Positions 45,401 through 60,700 of a stretch of 64,000 nt of DNA are shown here, one piece after another. The notes under the pieces were generated by a model. The model searched no databases. It was not told the DNA's origin and saw only the letters and a program-made list of their open reading frames with translations. Origin of the DNA: Valencia hispanica (lineage: Eukaryota; Chordata; Actinopteri; Cyprinodontiformes; Valenciidae); assembly GCA_963556495.2 (NCBI GenBank), contig OY747707.1:34492871-34556870 (forward strand), given 5' to 3'. A program made the translations under genes and the position numbers. Within the stretch, counting starts at the first letter, position 1. Every line of letters begins with the position of its first letter.

Positions 45401-48400
45401 CCAATTACATATTTTTTTAATATTAGGTCTAGATCATAGCCTATGCTTTGATCGCAGAACAAATACTTAAGTACTCAATACCTGAGTAGCCTTTTTACCA
45501 AATACTTTTTCACTCTTACTTGAGTAATTTATTGGATTACTACTTTGTACTTTTACTTGAGTAAAAATATGTTGAAGCAGTACTAATTTTACTCGAGTAC
45601 AATTTTTGGCTACTCAACCCACCTCTGGTTACAGTTGTGCAAATGTTAAATAGTTTTGGAAGCATTATTAAGAAGTATTCCGCTAGCACTTCCAAAGAGA
45701 TGAGAATGTTTGTCATGTCTTTTCAACCTGTTTAAAAGAGATTATTGTAAAAGTCTTGCATCATCATCATCATCGGTGGGGGATCCCTATTTGGCAACGT
45801 CATTTCCTAGACTTCGTGCTTCCAGCCTTCCTTTACTTCCCCACAGCTTGGTTTGTGTGCAGCCTCCAGGAGCGTCGGGCCCCATGCACACAGAAACAGT
45901 AGAATGCGTGCTGGAAAAGAGAAGAGCCCTTAAAGCTAACAGATTCCCAAACGATCGCATTGTGAGCCGTAACTCTTCCGCCGCGTGAAGAGGATCGGTT
46001 CATCGATAATCAGCGTTTCCGTCCATTTGTTTTTTGTTTTTGTTTTGTTCCAGATTTACCCTGAACCGAAGAACGACGGCGAGTGTCTGGGCAACATAAA
46101 GGAGTTTCTCAAGGGCTGCACATCGTTCCGCGTCGAGGTGAGTACATTTTTAAAGTGCGGAGTTACATTTCGCTTTTCTGCACAACATATCACACACACA
46201 CACAAAAAAAAATGCTTCCTGAAAGGTGAAATCTGTATGTTTGGGTGGATATGGTAGATAGAAGCGTTGCGTTACGGAGCGGACGCTCGGAGCTCCTGAC
46301 AGAAAAAGGGGGAGGAGGAGGAGTGAATTTGCTACCGAGAACAATCACCGCGTAAATATTTTACCTTTCCGTACAACTGATAGTTCTAATAGGACTGCAG
46401 TTTATTTAAATGCAGGTTTTAAACGAGTTATGTTTACGTTTCTCTGCTTATATCTGGAAGCGTCCGGTAAATGTTTACGCTTTATTTTAATGAATGCAAA
46501 GCTTTGTCCAGGGGCTGGTGCTTGGTTTTATTGTCACCAGCAGTGCACTCTGGCCATTGTAGATCATCTTCCACCCTACAGCTGTGAACAAAGACTTTTT
46601 ATGTAACCGGTCGGCTTTTCTAACTAAGTAATACTGGTTATATTATTTCAAAGTGTTGCTTAGGTTTTTTGCAGATCCTAATCGGAATGTGTTGGTTTTC
46701 TGTAATGGCCAATGGGAATGCTACCACAGTCTTAAGCAAATTAAGGACAGAGTGTTGTTTATCTCTGTGTATTGGCCAGTGCATAGATGGGTCATTGAAC
46801 CAGCCCGACAATGCAGCTCAGTGTTCCTCAGCATTGCCTCTCCCTGCTGAGCCTCCGGCCACTGAGCAAGAAGAGCTGCACAGAGCCATGTCACACTGAG
46901 TTTGGGAAACATGCAAAATAAAAGTTAGACAACACAAAACTGCAAGAGATGCAGCGGCAGTGTGTCATTCTTTTATAGGTTAAGGTCTGTGTTTGTTCTG
47001 GTGTGCTGCAAAGCCTGTTGAGAAATAACCTGCAGATCTCTGCTGGTGTGACTCCATGTCTCCTTTCAGACATGGTTACTGGTTTCATGTTATACCCAGG
47101 TTTTGAAATACAGTTTCAGACCCGCCCGCTCCTGTGGTCTAAAGAAGTGAAGGAGATTATGGCAGAGGGAACAGAGTTTTCTCCGGCTGAATGTAGCGTA
47201 GAGTAATGCTGCACATCTTGTCAGCTGGCTGAAAGTAGGCAGCTACAATTTTCTCCCTGTTTTCGGGAAGGTAACAACGTTTTCATTTTACGCTAGACAA
47301 ATTGCATCGGGTGTCCGTTAAGCATCAGACTGCAGGTAGCCTGTCAGATTGATCAACTATTGTCAACCTGTTAAATGTGTTAGTCTGTTAATGGCAGAAG
47401 AGCAAAACGGAGAATAGTCTGCACATTAGGCAGTTATGTAAAGGTGTTTTACATTTTTTTCTTAAGTCTGTATATTAAAATAACAAATGCATAAAAACTA
47501 CTGTTATTGTGAGTCTGATTATCAATGTTTTTATTTCAACAGCAGTGAAATAAGTGAAACAGCATATGCTCTATTTTCTGTGCCAACAGAGGTCATGTCT
47601 CAGTCTTTTACACTTAATGGGTTCTTGCATGCAAGATTTTGATCAAATATGTGTGACCTTTTTTAGTGAGGTCGGCAAAGCAGGATTACAGTAAAAATTT
47701 TTTTGGCAGTCAGCTGCTCACTGTCTGTAGAGCTAAAATGAGCATCCAGAGCTCCGCTGGCTCTGACTTCTGTCAGCTTTGGTGGCAGATAAGAGGAACG
47801 GCTTATATAAAAGACGTAGAATGGTGCTTCGCTTTTGCAGCTCTGTAAGCTTGCTCTTATTTGAGATAATTTTCTTGTTTGCATATGTTGCTACATGTGG
47901 ATGAGATGTTTTGCATCTAATTTGAGTGTTTGGTTCAGTATTTGGGAAGCTACTTATGCTGACCTCTTAGCCTTTTGCAGTTTTGACTACAGGAAGTTCT
48001 CTTTGTTGTTCCCATCACCTCTCCGGTGCCTGTGGCTAGCTACCTTCACCCAAGCAGCTACCTGCTGATTGATTGCAAACAGATCTTTTATCACCTGTTG
48101 GAAAACTTAAAGTTTATGATGAAAAAACACCCACTTACAAATGGAAATTCGCGGAATGTCATCAAGAACCTTAAAAGAATGCTACTGATAAACTTATTAA
48201 ACCTCAGATCTCGAAGCAAACTGGCAACTGGTATTTGCAAATTAAACCCATATTAGTGCGGCTTCCTTAAAAATAGATTCAACATTTTTTCTGCTTTTAT
48301 TGATGAGGCATTTTGTAGACCTCAATTATTTTTGAAATCTTCTGGCATGTTGATAAGCCTAGACCAATTCTGATGTTTAGCTGGTTTTACTGTCGTGCAG

Positions 48401-51400
48401 CTTTTGCTGATGACGATTATTCCTGATATTGTGGAAATACAGACAGATCAAATAAACCAAAACAAACATATTTTAATGCATAAATGACTAAACGTACAGA
48501 TTCTTCAGCAACACGTCTTTGTAGCCTCCTGCTAATACTACCAAGTGAACTTAATTACCTGTAGTATTCATATATTGACCAATTGGTCATTGCGGATTCT
48601 TCTGTTTTTAGGCAGCTACAAACGTTTTCTCTAATTTGGCTTCAAGTTAAAAGTCTTAAAATTGGTAATTTTGTTTGTCAAAGTACAATTAACTACAGTG
48701 TTTAAAAAAGTGAACTTGGAACAAAGAATTAAGATCTGCCCCTTATTTTTAACACCACATTGAGGTATACACACATTTCTTGTGATTAGCATGTTGAGTC
48801 ACAGTTGGGTGTTGCACTGTTGTCTCAAACTGCTCCGAAGGATCCGTTTTTCGCTGTGATGCCGGAGAACAAGAGGCAAGTCTAAGCTTGTACGTTTAGT
48901 CATTCCTATTAACTTGCTAATCTTTCACAGTCACCATTCATTGTGTTATAAGTAGGAACTGCTTTTACTTGGCAAAACCATTAGAAAGGAAGGGCTTAAA
49001 GATGCGTTAAGCATTTGAGTCGGAAGGCATGGTTATCAGTGTAAACATAGAAACGTCACAGTGTTTGTGTTGTTTCTTTCGCGTGGACTTTTTAAAGCGT
49101 TCTCATACAACAGTGCTACCAAGCTGAGCATGTTTTCACTTTAGTGTAGCATGCACAGACTTTACACGCAATCCGGCTATGAGCTCAACACATTGCATAG
49201 TTGTTCTTGTACAAAACGGACACATAAATGGGCTTGGCAGTCATGTAACCAGTGCATCCTAAGCTGCTCCGCAATTACATTTAGAAAAATATTAGATGCT
49301 AAACATTTATAGAGTCCCTTTAGTTCTTACTGGGCCTAAAATGGGTTTAAACTAGCATGTAAAATAACATCAGGACATATACAAATTGATGCTAGCTGAC
49401 ACAACTTGTTGACACCACTAATTGGTGGTTGAGACCAGTGTTGCCTTAAAATGAGATGGTGATCCTGTTGCTGCATTGTCTGTGTTTTTTCATTTGAGTG
49501 AGAAATCCATAAACAAATTTCTAAACAGCTGACTTGTTCATATGGTGGGAGAGAGCTGCCACAGCCATACAAGTTTAACTGACAGGTTGCAGAAATATGT
49601 GTGGGAGGGGCAGGGTGTCAGTAATGACTATTAAAACTACACACTGATTTTGGCATCTTATTGATTTGTGATAGCTTTCCTATAACCATTTTTGTAAATC
49701 TCAGATTTGATCTCATTCACATTTCTTTTTAAGAAAAAGAAATAATCACCACATATATTTTTCTACTTCTGGTTCTTTTCTAAATAAAAAGTTAAACCGT
49801 TTCAACAATATAATGTTAAACCATAAGCCATTTTGGTACTTTCGTCCCCCTTTTTGATTTGGTGCTTATTCTGACTGTGGAACAGCCCAGTACAGCTCCT
49901 CCTTTTAGCAAAATGTTTGAAATTCCTTGTGGCAAACATGAAAACACACCAAAAGCTCTTTTTAGTCATATTTGTTACTTTTTTCATAAATGTCTTAATA
50001 ACCTTCAGACCTTCAGAAAATAGGAACCCCACTATCCCTAGTTTGAGACAATTGTTGTAGCGCCTCCTGCAGGCTGATCCTAGAAGTCAAACAGCTTCTG
50101 GGAGCCTGGAAAGACATTAAACCTCCTTTTTCATCTGTGCTGCAGCCGGTGAAACTATCTTTCTTTCTTTCTTTGCTAGTACTGATTGATAATTATTAGT
50201 CAAAAATAGTTTAGGATGCACTTGCTCAAAAAAAGGCTAAAAGTCATGCAGCACTTGAGCACACACACAACTCACACACATGCTTGACACACTCCCACTG
50301 AAACAGTCACTGATGCATTTCCCTGAGGATATCTGTAATCAGAGTGTAAGATGAATGAGTCTCATGACTCCCTGTCGCTCAGTGAAGTGAGAGAAACTCA
50401 TCACATGAGGTTGTTACAGAGAAAGAGAGAGGAGAGTTACTCTCAGCAACAGATACAATCACCTCCATTCATCCTTACTGGGAAGCCAGAAATAAATTGT
50501 GATTAAGATCATGCAGATGCTGGTTACCATTTTACATCAGCACTACGGTCTTTAAAAAAAATACTTTTCATGTTTTGATTTAAATGAGTTTCAGTTCTTG
50601 TCTTTGTAATAATGTTTTCCCCCTTCGATCTGAGGACCAAGATTCTCCTTTTAATAGTTTTTTGTCATTTATGTTTTGGTTATTTGTAGATCTGCATAAA
50701 ACATGGTATACCTGGGCAGTTTCTGGTTTTGGTTGGCGTTTCACCTGCCGTTTTTCATTTTCACAGACACAGATATTTTTTTCTAAAGTATATTATAAAC
50801 CAAAAGGGCTGGAAATGTTTAAACTTTGATACATCTGATAACCCCCCCCCCCTAATTTCTCAATATTTGACTTTTCACCGATCAGCCCAATGGACACACC
50901 ACTGGATGTATATTTTTACAGGCTGACATGCTAAAGTTAACAGAAAATGGTGGGGAAAATTGTTGTGATGGAAAAGAAAATCAAAGCATTGAAACTGTGG
51001 ATATGCTTATTAAGATAACAATGAGATAATTTTTTTGCTTTATATCAAAAATTTGTGTGAGTTCAACATCTAAAAGCAAAAAACATCAACTATAAAAGAT
51101 AAATGTGCTTCAGATTACTTGATAGAGGTAGTAGTAGTAGTAGTAAATCCACCTAAAATGGAAGACTTTACAACATTATCCCAATTTTATACTTAAATAC
51201 AAGCGTCCCTAACATTTATTTGATTTGTTTTAAACCCAAAACAAAACTGCAAATGAAAGAAAACGCTGTCTGTTGACTTGATAAAGATAAAGGTTTTTAA
51301 AGAACCGGGAAAAATGATTTTTCTGTTACATTTTCTTCTTGTTTTAATGTCATACAGTGCTAAAATATTGTGTTTACAGCTTATTAGCTATACAGTGTTA

Positions 51401-51717
51401 ACTTTTAACTGCAGTAAAGATGATGTGGAAGGAAATTGTCCTAAACAAGAAAAAAATGAAAAGTGAAGTGTCTATTGTGTGCTTTTGTGTGTTCAACAAT
51501 CATGGTGGGAAGGCAATGTTTACAGTGGAAACCTTTTTCATATAATTCATCTTTTAGCAGGTTATTTAGTTGGTACACTGGATTGTCAATAAAATAAAAT
51601 ACATTTAAGTTTGAGTTTGTAACGTGACAAAATATGAAGTAAAGAAAAATAAATTCTAACAATTTGTTCTGTGGGAGGAGTATACTCAGAGTATACTCAG
51701 TGTTCTAGACATGTTTT

Positions 51718-51764
<47 letters not shown>

Positions 51765-54700
51765 CATACATAAAATTGATAAATGAATGAACTAATCCCA
51801 GAGTAAAGTAAAAATTAAATCCCACTTTAAGTTTAGAATCATACATTGGCCTACCGCAATAAAAAAAAAAATCGATTCATTGTATGATGAATTAAAATGA
51901 GCTCAATAATTTTCCCAGCTGCAATAATTTCCATTTTCCTGCTTGTTTGTTTTCCTCGTGTTTCTCCCTCTTTCTACCAAGGAGACTGGAAGACTAGAAA
52001 AACGCATATATGGTCATTATATATTTTATTCAAAGCGTTTTTGTTGTTAGTTTGCACGTTTTATTTAAACCCCTAACTGGTAGTTTTTCTTGTCTGAGCC
52101 AAGTGTTTTTTCTTAAATTTTTTTTATCTTTTTTGAAAGACAATTTAGTTTACAGAGTTCATTTATTGTTTTTATTGTTTCGGTTGTTTTGTTAATTTAT
52201 ATTGGATATTATAAATGTCTCCCAGTTGCAGTGGTACATGTTCTTTAGAAATTAAAGTTTATTGATCATTCAGAGGGTGTAGATGCATTATTATTACAAT
52301 AGTACCACAATGGTCCCAAAACGACAATATTAGGGTTTATCGCAATAATTTCTGGGGCAAATTATCGTCCAGCAAAATTTGTTGTTGTGACAGGCCTACT
52401 CATATACCTGATCTTCTGTTTCAGCTTTAGTTTAAAAATGTCTGTATTAATTCCTTGGTTTATGTTGTGATGTCTGACCTATGTCTTTATGTTAAGCCGC
52501 AGTTAATTTGAATACAGCCATGATTGATAGCATGAGTCTTTTATGGACACAGGAAATGCTTCTCATTGGGATTTAAAAAGGCACACTGCTAAATGTGTCT
52601 GTCTGTAGCTGGTGTAAAAAACGTGTGGGTCTGCTGAGCTTGTGTGTTTCCCTCTGCTTCTGTGAATGACTGTTATTGGGAATGGACAAACTGATGGCAC
52701 GCTAGTAGTGACTTGTTTTACAATGGGGAATTAATTCGCTCAAGCTTTGTCCTTTATCGTCCACAGCCGTTCGAGGCCAGTGACCTTCTGCTGGGCCTGA
52801 ACTTCTCCAAGGTGCTGAGCAGTCTGGTGGCCCTGAATAAAGTCACTGCAGGTTGGTTGAAATATGGTCGCTATGTATGAGTCAAATGGGGAGTTTCAGC
52901 TTGTTTTTATGAAAGAACGGCAAGCAGTGCGTGGGGGCTGACTGCAGATACCAGCTCTGTTTTATTTATACTTTGCCGTATTTGTCTAGATATCGGCGTG
53001 GGCAGTGATTCAGTGTGCGCCCGACACTCTTCCGCCCACCGCATCAAGTCATTTGAGTCGCTGTCTTCCCAGGCTTCACTGGGTAGATCATCCAAGCTGC
53101 TGCAGAACCAGTTTCGAAGTCTGGTAAGGTTTGAGCAAACACACCAAGTGTTTAATAAAAAATACATAACTAAGCATTTAATATTCAATTTATTACAAAT
53201 ATTAAATAGTTTGTCAAAACAACTCTTGGTAACAATTAAGTTAAATATTGGTGAGATTTTCCCAATGTTACAAAAAAATAGACATTTTGATTTAAATCTA
53301 TCTGAGCTTAAAAGGTTTTCGACTCTTTCCTCCATTTCTTTTTGTTGCCTCTGTTCTGCTTCATTAGGACATGTCAGAAAACAGCGGACAGCAGCTGCTG
53401 GTCAGGGCTCGATTTAACTTCCAGCAGACCAACGAGGATGAGCTCACCTTTACCAAGGGGGACATCATCAGCGTGACCCGTCAGGAAGAGGGCGGCTGGT
53501 GGGAAGGGATGCTCAACGGCAAGACTGGGTGGTTTCCAAGCAACTATGTGCGTGAGATCAAAGGCTCTGGTAGGTGCCACAAGTTCAGAGAAGAAGGTCT
53601 GGGTAATAATTATGATCTGATTGGAAATTATGGGGAAGATGCAGTTCAGCTGCTTAATAGAATTAGGATGTCCTGTTAGGACGTTAATCTAATAATATTC
53701 TGACAGAAAGCTCATTCTTTGCCATGCAGTGTTCAAATGTAAATGGAGCTTTAGGAGTCAGGGATCTGCAGTTGAAGGTTTCTTCTCATTTGGAGTGCAG
53801 CACCATCCACATTTCACCAGGAGCAGAGTTGACTATAATGCTGACACAGTGTTCTGGTCTATCAATTATAGAACTATGTCTTGATTTGTGGAAGTCCATC
53901 CTTAACAAGAACTAGTTCAACATTTAGTCACACAGGTTAAAGCTGAATTCATTCATATTCATAGTTCACCACATAAAAACTGTAAAATTCACACTTTCAA
54001 TATTTTACTAAACCTTCTTCTTTAAAAAAATAGTCTTAAAAAATACATTGATGATGCTGTCATGCAAAAAATAACATACATATTAAACCTATCGATAATT
54101 TCATTTGATTGTTATATATATAATATAATTCAACCTTTATTTATACTGGTTAAGTGTCATTGAGAAAATAATTTTTTATTTTCAAGAGGGGCCTGTTCCA
54201 ACATTATATAAAATCATGTAAGTTATATACAAAACAGTACAAGTACATAATAGGAACAGTGTCAAATGTGTAAGATCATAATTACAAAGCTATGGTTGTG
54301 GATATAATTACAGCAGCACAGTGTTTGGGGATTCCTCTTTCATAAAATCCCGATGTAATTTAAAGACATGCTACACTTCCTTTTGTTATGGTCAGATGGC
54401 AACATTTAAAGTGAGGGGAAGGATTAAGGTAAAGCATCAATCCTTTGCTTGTCTTTGTTTTTGCTGCAATACCCCGGCTGTTCTCATACAATTCCTACAG
54501 CAGGCTCACAGACAGAAGTTTTAAATGAGGGGGAGCCATGTGTATTAGCAATAGCAGGTACCCAGAGTATTTGTGTGCAAATCAGTCTCAACCACGCCTG
54601 CCTACAGATGCACAACAGTCACCAAGCTTTCGCCTTTGAGGGAAAAATATGACTTTTTTCAACATAAAGAAATTGAAACTTGTGATAACATTTCTCTGTA

Positions 54701-57700
54701 TATAGATTTAATTTCTAAATAAAGCAGACAATCAAATTGTTGAATGAATGTATTCATGCACAACAGCGACATGGATAAGTTCATCTATTGCCCCTAGCCC
54801 CATTATATCCTGTGCGATATGATTGCACCTGAACAGTGTTGAGGAGGGTTTCATTTAGGCCTCCTTCAAAGGGGGTCCGGGAAATGCTCATATGCATTTG
54901 TTTAGCATTCCAAGCACAATCCACACAGTGCAGATTAGATTTACTTTCCTAAATTACTCCTCAAATGCAGCAGAGCAGCCGTTGACTGTGTGTTTTAGCT
55001 ACATGCTTGTTTGCATGTTGGTCAGTAAATAAAGATCAGTTCGTTTATGATGGATTTTATTGTTGGCTGTGAAGACTCATGGTTAAAGCTGTCCACTTGT
55101 AACTGAATAAACCAGGATGGATGCGTTTGTCGATCTGTACAGAACCTATAATTCCGCCCTCATAAGGGACCAAGCTTAACGGGTAAAAAAACCTAATCAA
55201 TTTGAGTGCAAATTGATGAAATAATGTTTGCCTGTAGGAGGCTGGTCATTCAGCACATGCTCTGATTAAATTTGTTTGACCTACACATCAAAAGAAACCA
55301 TTCAGGACAGACGCCTATTGTGGAAGTTTAAAAGAATTAGCTGGCCTCTGGAAGAACTTGGTCCCAGATAAGCAGACGAACATTGATGCATGAATAGATT
55401 GACTTCAGTTTTGTGATTCTCTTCATGATGTCAGTTAGTCTCTTGTCTGTGCACGCCTTTGTAAATACTATTGTCTGGATAAACCACGTCCCATCCCTAT
55501 CAGACTTACCAACATCACAACAGCCTTTGTTGTTGTTGTTATCCAATCTGATAGTGATGCAGCGACACATCAATTGTTCATAAGCTGCTGTGGTGTGAAG
55601 CCATGTGGCATCACTGTCAACAGATGCAGAGTAAAATTAAATGAAAACAAGAGGATTCATTGTTGATATTAACATCATGACATGTTTTTTCTCTCCTTAA
55701 TTCGAGACTTTTTATGAATACCTGCCTTGTAACCGAGGGTGTGTTAATTGTTGTCCTGTGTTATCTAATTGTTTTAGGAAGTTTGTTATATTCCAAATGA
55801 ATAAGTAAGCATTGCTTATTACAAGTGTACAGTAACTTTATACCCATGGACGACTACAGTTCAAGGTGCAAAGGGATTTGGGAGTTTGGCCTATTTGAAT
55901 GAAAAGCACATCATTTAAGACCTGGTATTTTTACACCTTTTTAACAGCTGCGTCACTTGACAGCTTGATGGGAGGCTGAAGGTATCTCCATGGGTCCTCA
56001 TCTGAAGGTTGTGTTTAGATCCAAAACTGAAATGCAGGGTGAGACGATAAAAAGTACGAGTAGAAAAGTTGTCTACAGTCTGGGATGGTTGTTTTACATG
56101 CAAGTGAAGCTGTGAAAACATCTTCATCAGTTTCAAGGAGGAAGGATCAGAAGGCACTGATTAAACCTGTCATAAAGATTCATGTGCATTTAAATGGTCA
56201 GTGATTCACAACCCTTCAAGAGCAGAAATAAGTGTAATACACAGTAAAATCACCCTTCTTTATGTTCTCAACAAGTGGAAAAGAGGCTGTTTTGGTGTAT
56301 TTCAAGAAAACATGAAAAGCTTGTGTCTGACTAGCGGAGTTCTTTAAACTACTGGCATCCAAACTTTTTATGTGCCAAAATTGGCAAGTTAACAATTCTC
56401 CTTAGTGTGGGATTTTTATTATATTTCTGCTCAATAATTAACTAAACAATACTTTTTTTTTATTAAATGAAAATAATTGTTCATTCTAAAAGGGTTTCTC
56501 ACAATCAATGCATTTTAAGATGACTTTCAATTCTATATTTTCTTCTTAAAATAACTTGTTTGTTTTAAGCAGCAAGAAGAGGATATGGATCACTGTGTTT
56601 TGAAAGCAATTCCTGTATTTCATTCGATCATCTCTGGCTCAAAATCTAATATACTCATAAAAAAAAAAACCAGCATCTTCACTCTGCTTAAACTAAAGCT
56701 GCAGAATATATCGAATTGCTGTCACCAGCTCAGAATCAGTGTGTGCACAATCTTAATTGCAAATTAATGCTTGAATGCAACATTTGGTAGGACATATTAT
56801 TTAAGGCGTCATGCATTTACTGCCATTTACCGCTGCAAATGTTGGAATATATTTGGTCAGCTTAATGGATTCTTGATGTCCACACAAGGTGTTTTATCCA
56901 AGTGTCTGAGATGCTAACGTTCTCAGAGCGGTGGGAACATTATGCAATGAGTAATAAATAAAAAGAGCCAGGAAAATTAGGGTTAATTGTTAACAATGTC
57001 ATTTTTGCAGTTTACTAAAATAGTTTCACAGTCAATGGTACTGTGCAGCCCTAATTATAACACAGAATTGGGGAATTTTCTGTGTTTAATTTTTACATTA
57101 GGACCTCTTATTATTAGACTTGCATACAAGCCACAATATATGAACTTCTCACTCCTGCTCTAGAATATTCGACACTCATTACAGATTCTTAAAACACAGA
57201 TTGTGATTGGTGGACCCTTTTGTGAAAACAAGGGAAGATCATTTATTTATTTATCTATTTTTTTGAAGCCACATCTGGTCTTGTTCTCGTTAATTTTCTT
57301 ACGCTTTGTCTGTATTGTTAGAGCCATTGAAATTCACAGAATGATTGTTGATTGCTGCTTGAAGATGTTCAAATATGTTCTGTTTCATGCAATACTGCCA
57401 CCCCCAGGTTATATATTTAATTGCTTTTACTTTTTGACAACAGATAAACAAGTGTCCCCAAAGTCTGGAACCCTGAAGAGCCCACCGAAAGGCTTCGACA
57501 CGTCTGTTATCAGCAAGACGTACTATAACTTGGTAAGGATGCCCAGCTATCTCCTGTTAGTCTCACTCAAAAAATAATTATTGTCTCATTTCATGATGTT
57601 GAGCTTGACGGTCAATATTGCCATTGTTTTTTATTTATTGATGTCTGTGTTTAAAAGGAGAACCTTTCCTTTTTAGATATAAAAAAATGATTTAAAGCAG

Positions 57701-60700
57701 TATTACTTGCTTGATGTGAGGAATAGTGGTTGGTTATATACAAAGTGAAAGTTGCTGTATTTATTTTGAATAACAGCACAGCACCCTTTAAGTGGTATAT
57801 TTCTGCTCTATTGATAAAAGCACTTTTTTAGTTTCTTTCTGATCCCATTTTAAGATCATAATTAGTTATTAATGTGGCTTATCTTCCGAATCTTGTAATC
57901 TCCTAAAGAATGACAAGTCAAAGCGTATAAAAAACTGCTTGCTGTTCAACTTTAAACATAAAACCCATCCTGTTTTTGTGTTGCTGTTTTTGTAGGTGTT
58001 GCAGAACATTTTAGAAACGGAGACAGAATATTCCAAGGACCTTCAAATCCTCCTTACAAACTACCTGCGACCTCTTCAGAACATTGAAAAGTACGACTTA
58101 GTTAGTTTTGGTGAATCTGCACAGCGCCATCTTGACAGCAAACATACAACAAACATCAGTCAACTTACATTGACATGGTTTGCACATCTCTTCCACTCAG
58201 GCTGAGCAACTCTGACGTAGCTCTGATTCTGGGGAACCTTGAGGAGATCAGCACCTTCCAACAGATGCTGGTCCAGTCGTTGGAGGATTCTACAAAGTTA
58301 GTCTCCCCCCTCTCCATGAAGAACACTAGATTAAACAATAGATTGTAGAAGTTCCTACTGTAGACATTTTTGATTTCAGAATACAATTAAAGCAATTTTC
58401 TTGCAATTCTTTTCTGTGTTTCTGCCCATTTCTGTTTAGTTGTCAGTGTATTTCACCTGCCAGTATTTAGTCTGTGTGTCACCTTTTTTTGATAGGCTTC
58501 CAGAGAGCCAGCAAAGGGTTGGTAGCTTCTTCCTAAACCTCATGCCACAACTGAAGGCGCTCTATGTTGGTTACTGTTCCAACCATCCCTCTGCTGTCAA
58601 TGTGCTTACGCAGCATAGGTAGGTTCACACCAATGCTGGCTTTTCTGAGTATAAATGTTGCGGTACATATTTTCTTTCTGCAATCCAGGATTCAAAGAGA
58701 CAGCACGGCTGCTGTATTTAGTTTACTTAGAATGAAGTAGAATGAGAACATTTTTTTTGATTCAAAATAGATTAGATTAGATTCCACTACGAGCCTAGAC
58801 TATAAGTCAGCTCTGAGTGAGTAACTGGGTTGAATGGACTTAATGTGTCACAGGTGATCTTGGTTAGAGAAGAAGTTGTTAGCTTTATGTTGATTGGCTT
58901 TGTGAAAAATCTGTTATTGTTGTTGATCCATTTATTTCTAGCTTGTTACACATATGAAAGATGAATCAAAGGCATAAATGTCGGGATAGTTTGGGTTTAG
59001 CGGTATGACCAGCATTTTAAATCTATTTTTAAAGAATGTATTTTTTTCATATCACACAAATGTGAAGACCTGATCCTCTTTAGTTCCAGCTGATCCCCTC
59101 ATTTTATTTTATTATATCTGCCCTATGATCCTACCCATCCATCAATTCTCTACACCCACTTATTCATGCAGGGTGGTGGAAGGGGGCTTGTGCCTATCTC
59201 CAGCAGGCATTGGTCAAGAGGCAGGGTACACCCTGTAGAGGTCATCAGTCTATCACAGAGCAACACGGAGACACACAGAACAAAACAACCATGCACACGC
59301 ACGCTCATCTAAGGACAATTTAAAAAGACCATTTAACCTAGCATTCATGTTTTTGGACTCTGGTAGGAATCCGGAGTACGCGGAGTGTACCCACGCATGC
59401 ACGAGGAGAACATCCCGTCTACATGCAGAAAGACTATGCTGGGATTTAAACCCAGGACATTCTTGCTTCAAGGCAACGATGCTACCAACTAGTGCAGCCC
59501 CTGACCTAGCTAGAAAAGCACTCGGGGAGCACAGGTCTCCACCAAGGCAGCTCAGCCCCCCCAACCCCCCCCCCCTACAATGTTGGGATCTAATTCTAAC
59601 TTTTTTAGATTCCTTGACCATGACGACGTACCTTTAGCAGCTGGATTCACACTGGTATCATTATTTGTTCAGTAGTTATTCACAAAAATAACTTTTTCGG
59701 TAATGGTGGTTTTCCGATCACCCTCAAATTCTAATCACTCATTCCAGGTCTCATTGCCGACATTTCCTGAATAATTTTCCAAAGTCCACCTATAACTGTT
59801 TGAGTTATGTTGCTAACTAATGAAAACATAACCTCCTTAGCGGAGGTAATTAGCGAATACGGTTTGTTTTCTATATTGTTATCCAGCCTTAGGTGTGGTG
59901 TTGTTCATCAAAGTCATATCGAACGATCCATTAATAGTAAGTTAATAAAAGTCAACCACACTGCAGGTTTGAGACTTTTACAGTGTACAAAAATGGTCAG
60001 AAACACTTAGTTGTTACTAAAAAGCAGCAAGTGAACGTTAAAGTACAGAGCAGAAAAATAAAAACTCAGAACTAAGGTAGGTAATATCTCAGTTAAAGTT
60101 TTGCTTACTTATTCAGAATAGTTTGAAACATTTCACTGCCGTCATCTTATAGCATTTTGTGAAGGTATTTTAGCAATCTTCCTCATATTTTCCCCCCACC
60201 TTTCGTGAGCTTATTTACTCTTTCAATCAACAAAACATTAGTCTGGACTGTCTGCCTCGGGTGGATCCTTGTTGGCAAAATACTCTGACTCACTATAAAC
60301 AGACAAGTTGACCCCAACGTCGGGCAACATGTTGGCTTGGACTTGCAAAAGATGAAAAGAAGCTGTTCTTTACGGTTGAGTTTACAGTAAACCTCCTCTG
60401 TTTCTCCTCCAACTTCAGTGAAATACTGGGGGAGTTTATGGAGGGCCACGGCGCAGTCACTCCTGGGATCCTCACCCTGACCACTGGCCTCAGTAAACCA
60501 TTTATGAGGCTGGACAAATACCCCACCTTACTCAAAGAGCTGGAGAGGCATATGGAGGTGTGTATTATGGCCGGAAATTGTGGTCAAAACTTTTGTGTTA
60601 AGCTGTTTGTTTAACAACTGTTAATTTTCTCTGGTGTTTTTAGGAGAATCATGCTGACCGACCAGATATTCTGAAGTGCATGGGGTCTTTCAAGAATCTC

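Larger units (their letters stand above)
38776..46053. other. arhgef7 intron 1 (7.3 kb)
   Basis: Contains a Tc1 fragment (39.4 kb), the (ATCC)n array (40.1 kb), a fish repeat split by an L2 LINE (40.26-43.13 kb), a MITE-like element (43.31-43.83 kb) and a hAT-like repeat (about 44.87-45.63 kb). No extra exon recognised. Confidence 0.8.
46138..52766. other. arhgef7 intron 2 (6.6 kb)
   Basis: Mostly AT-rich sequence without recognisable elements apart from a (TA)n microsatellite, a (TTTC)n run near 50160, a C-run at 50844 and the hAT-like element at 51.85 kb. No alternative exon recognised. Confidence 0.65.

Noticed and set aside
57203..57577. 124-codon plus-strand frame
   Set aside because: Only its last third ([10 protein letters not shown]...) is real, as arhgef7 exon 6; the upstream part is intron read-in before the CAACAG acceptor.
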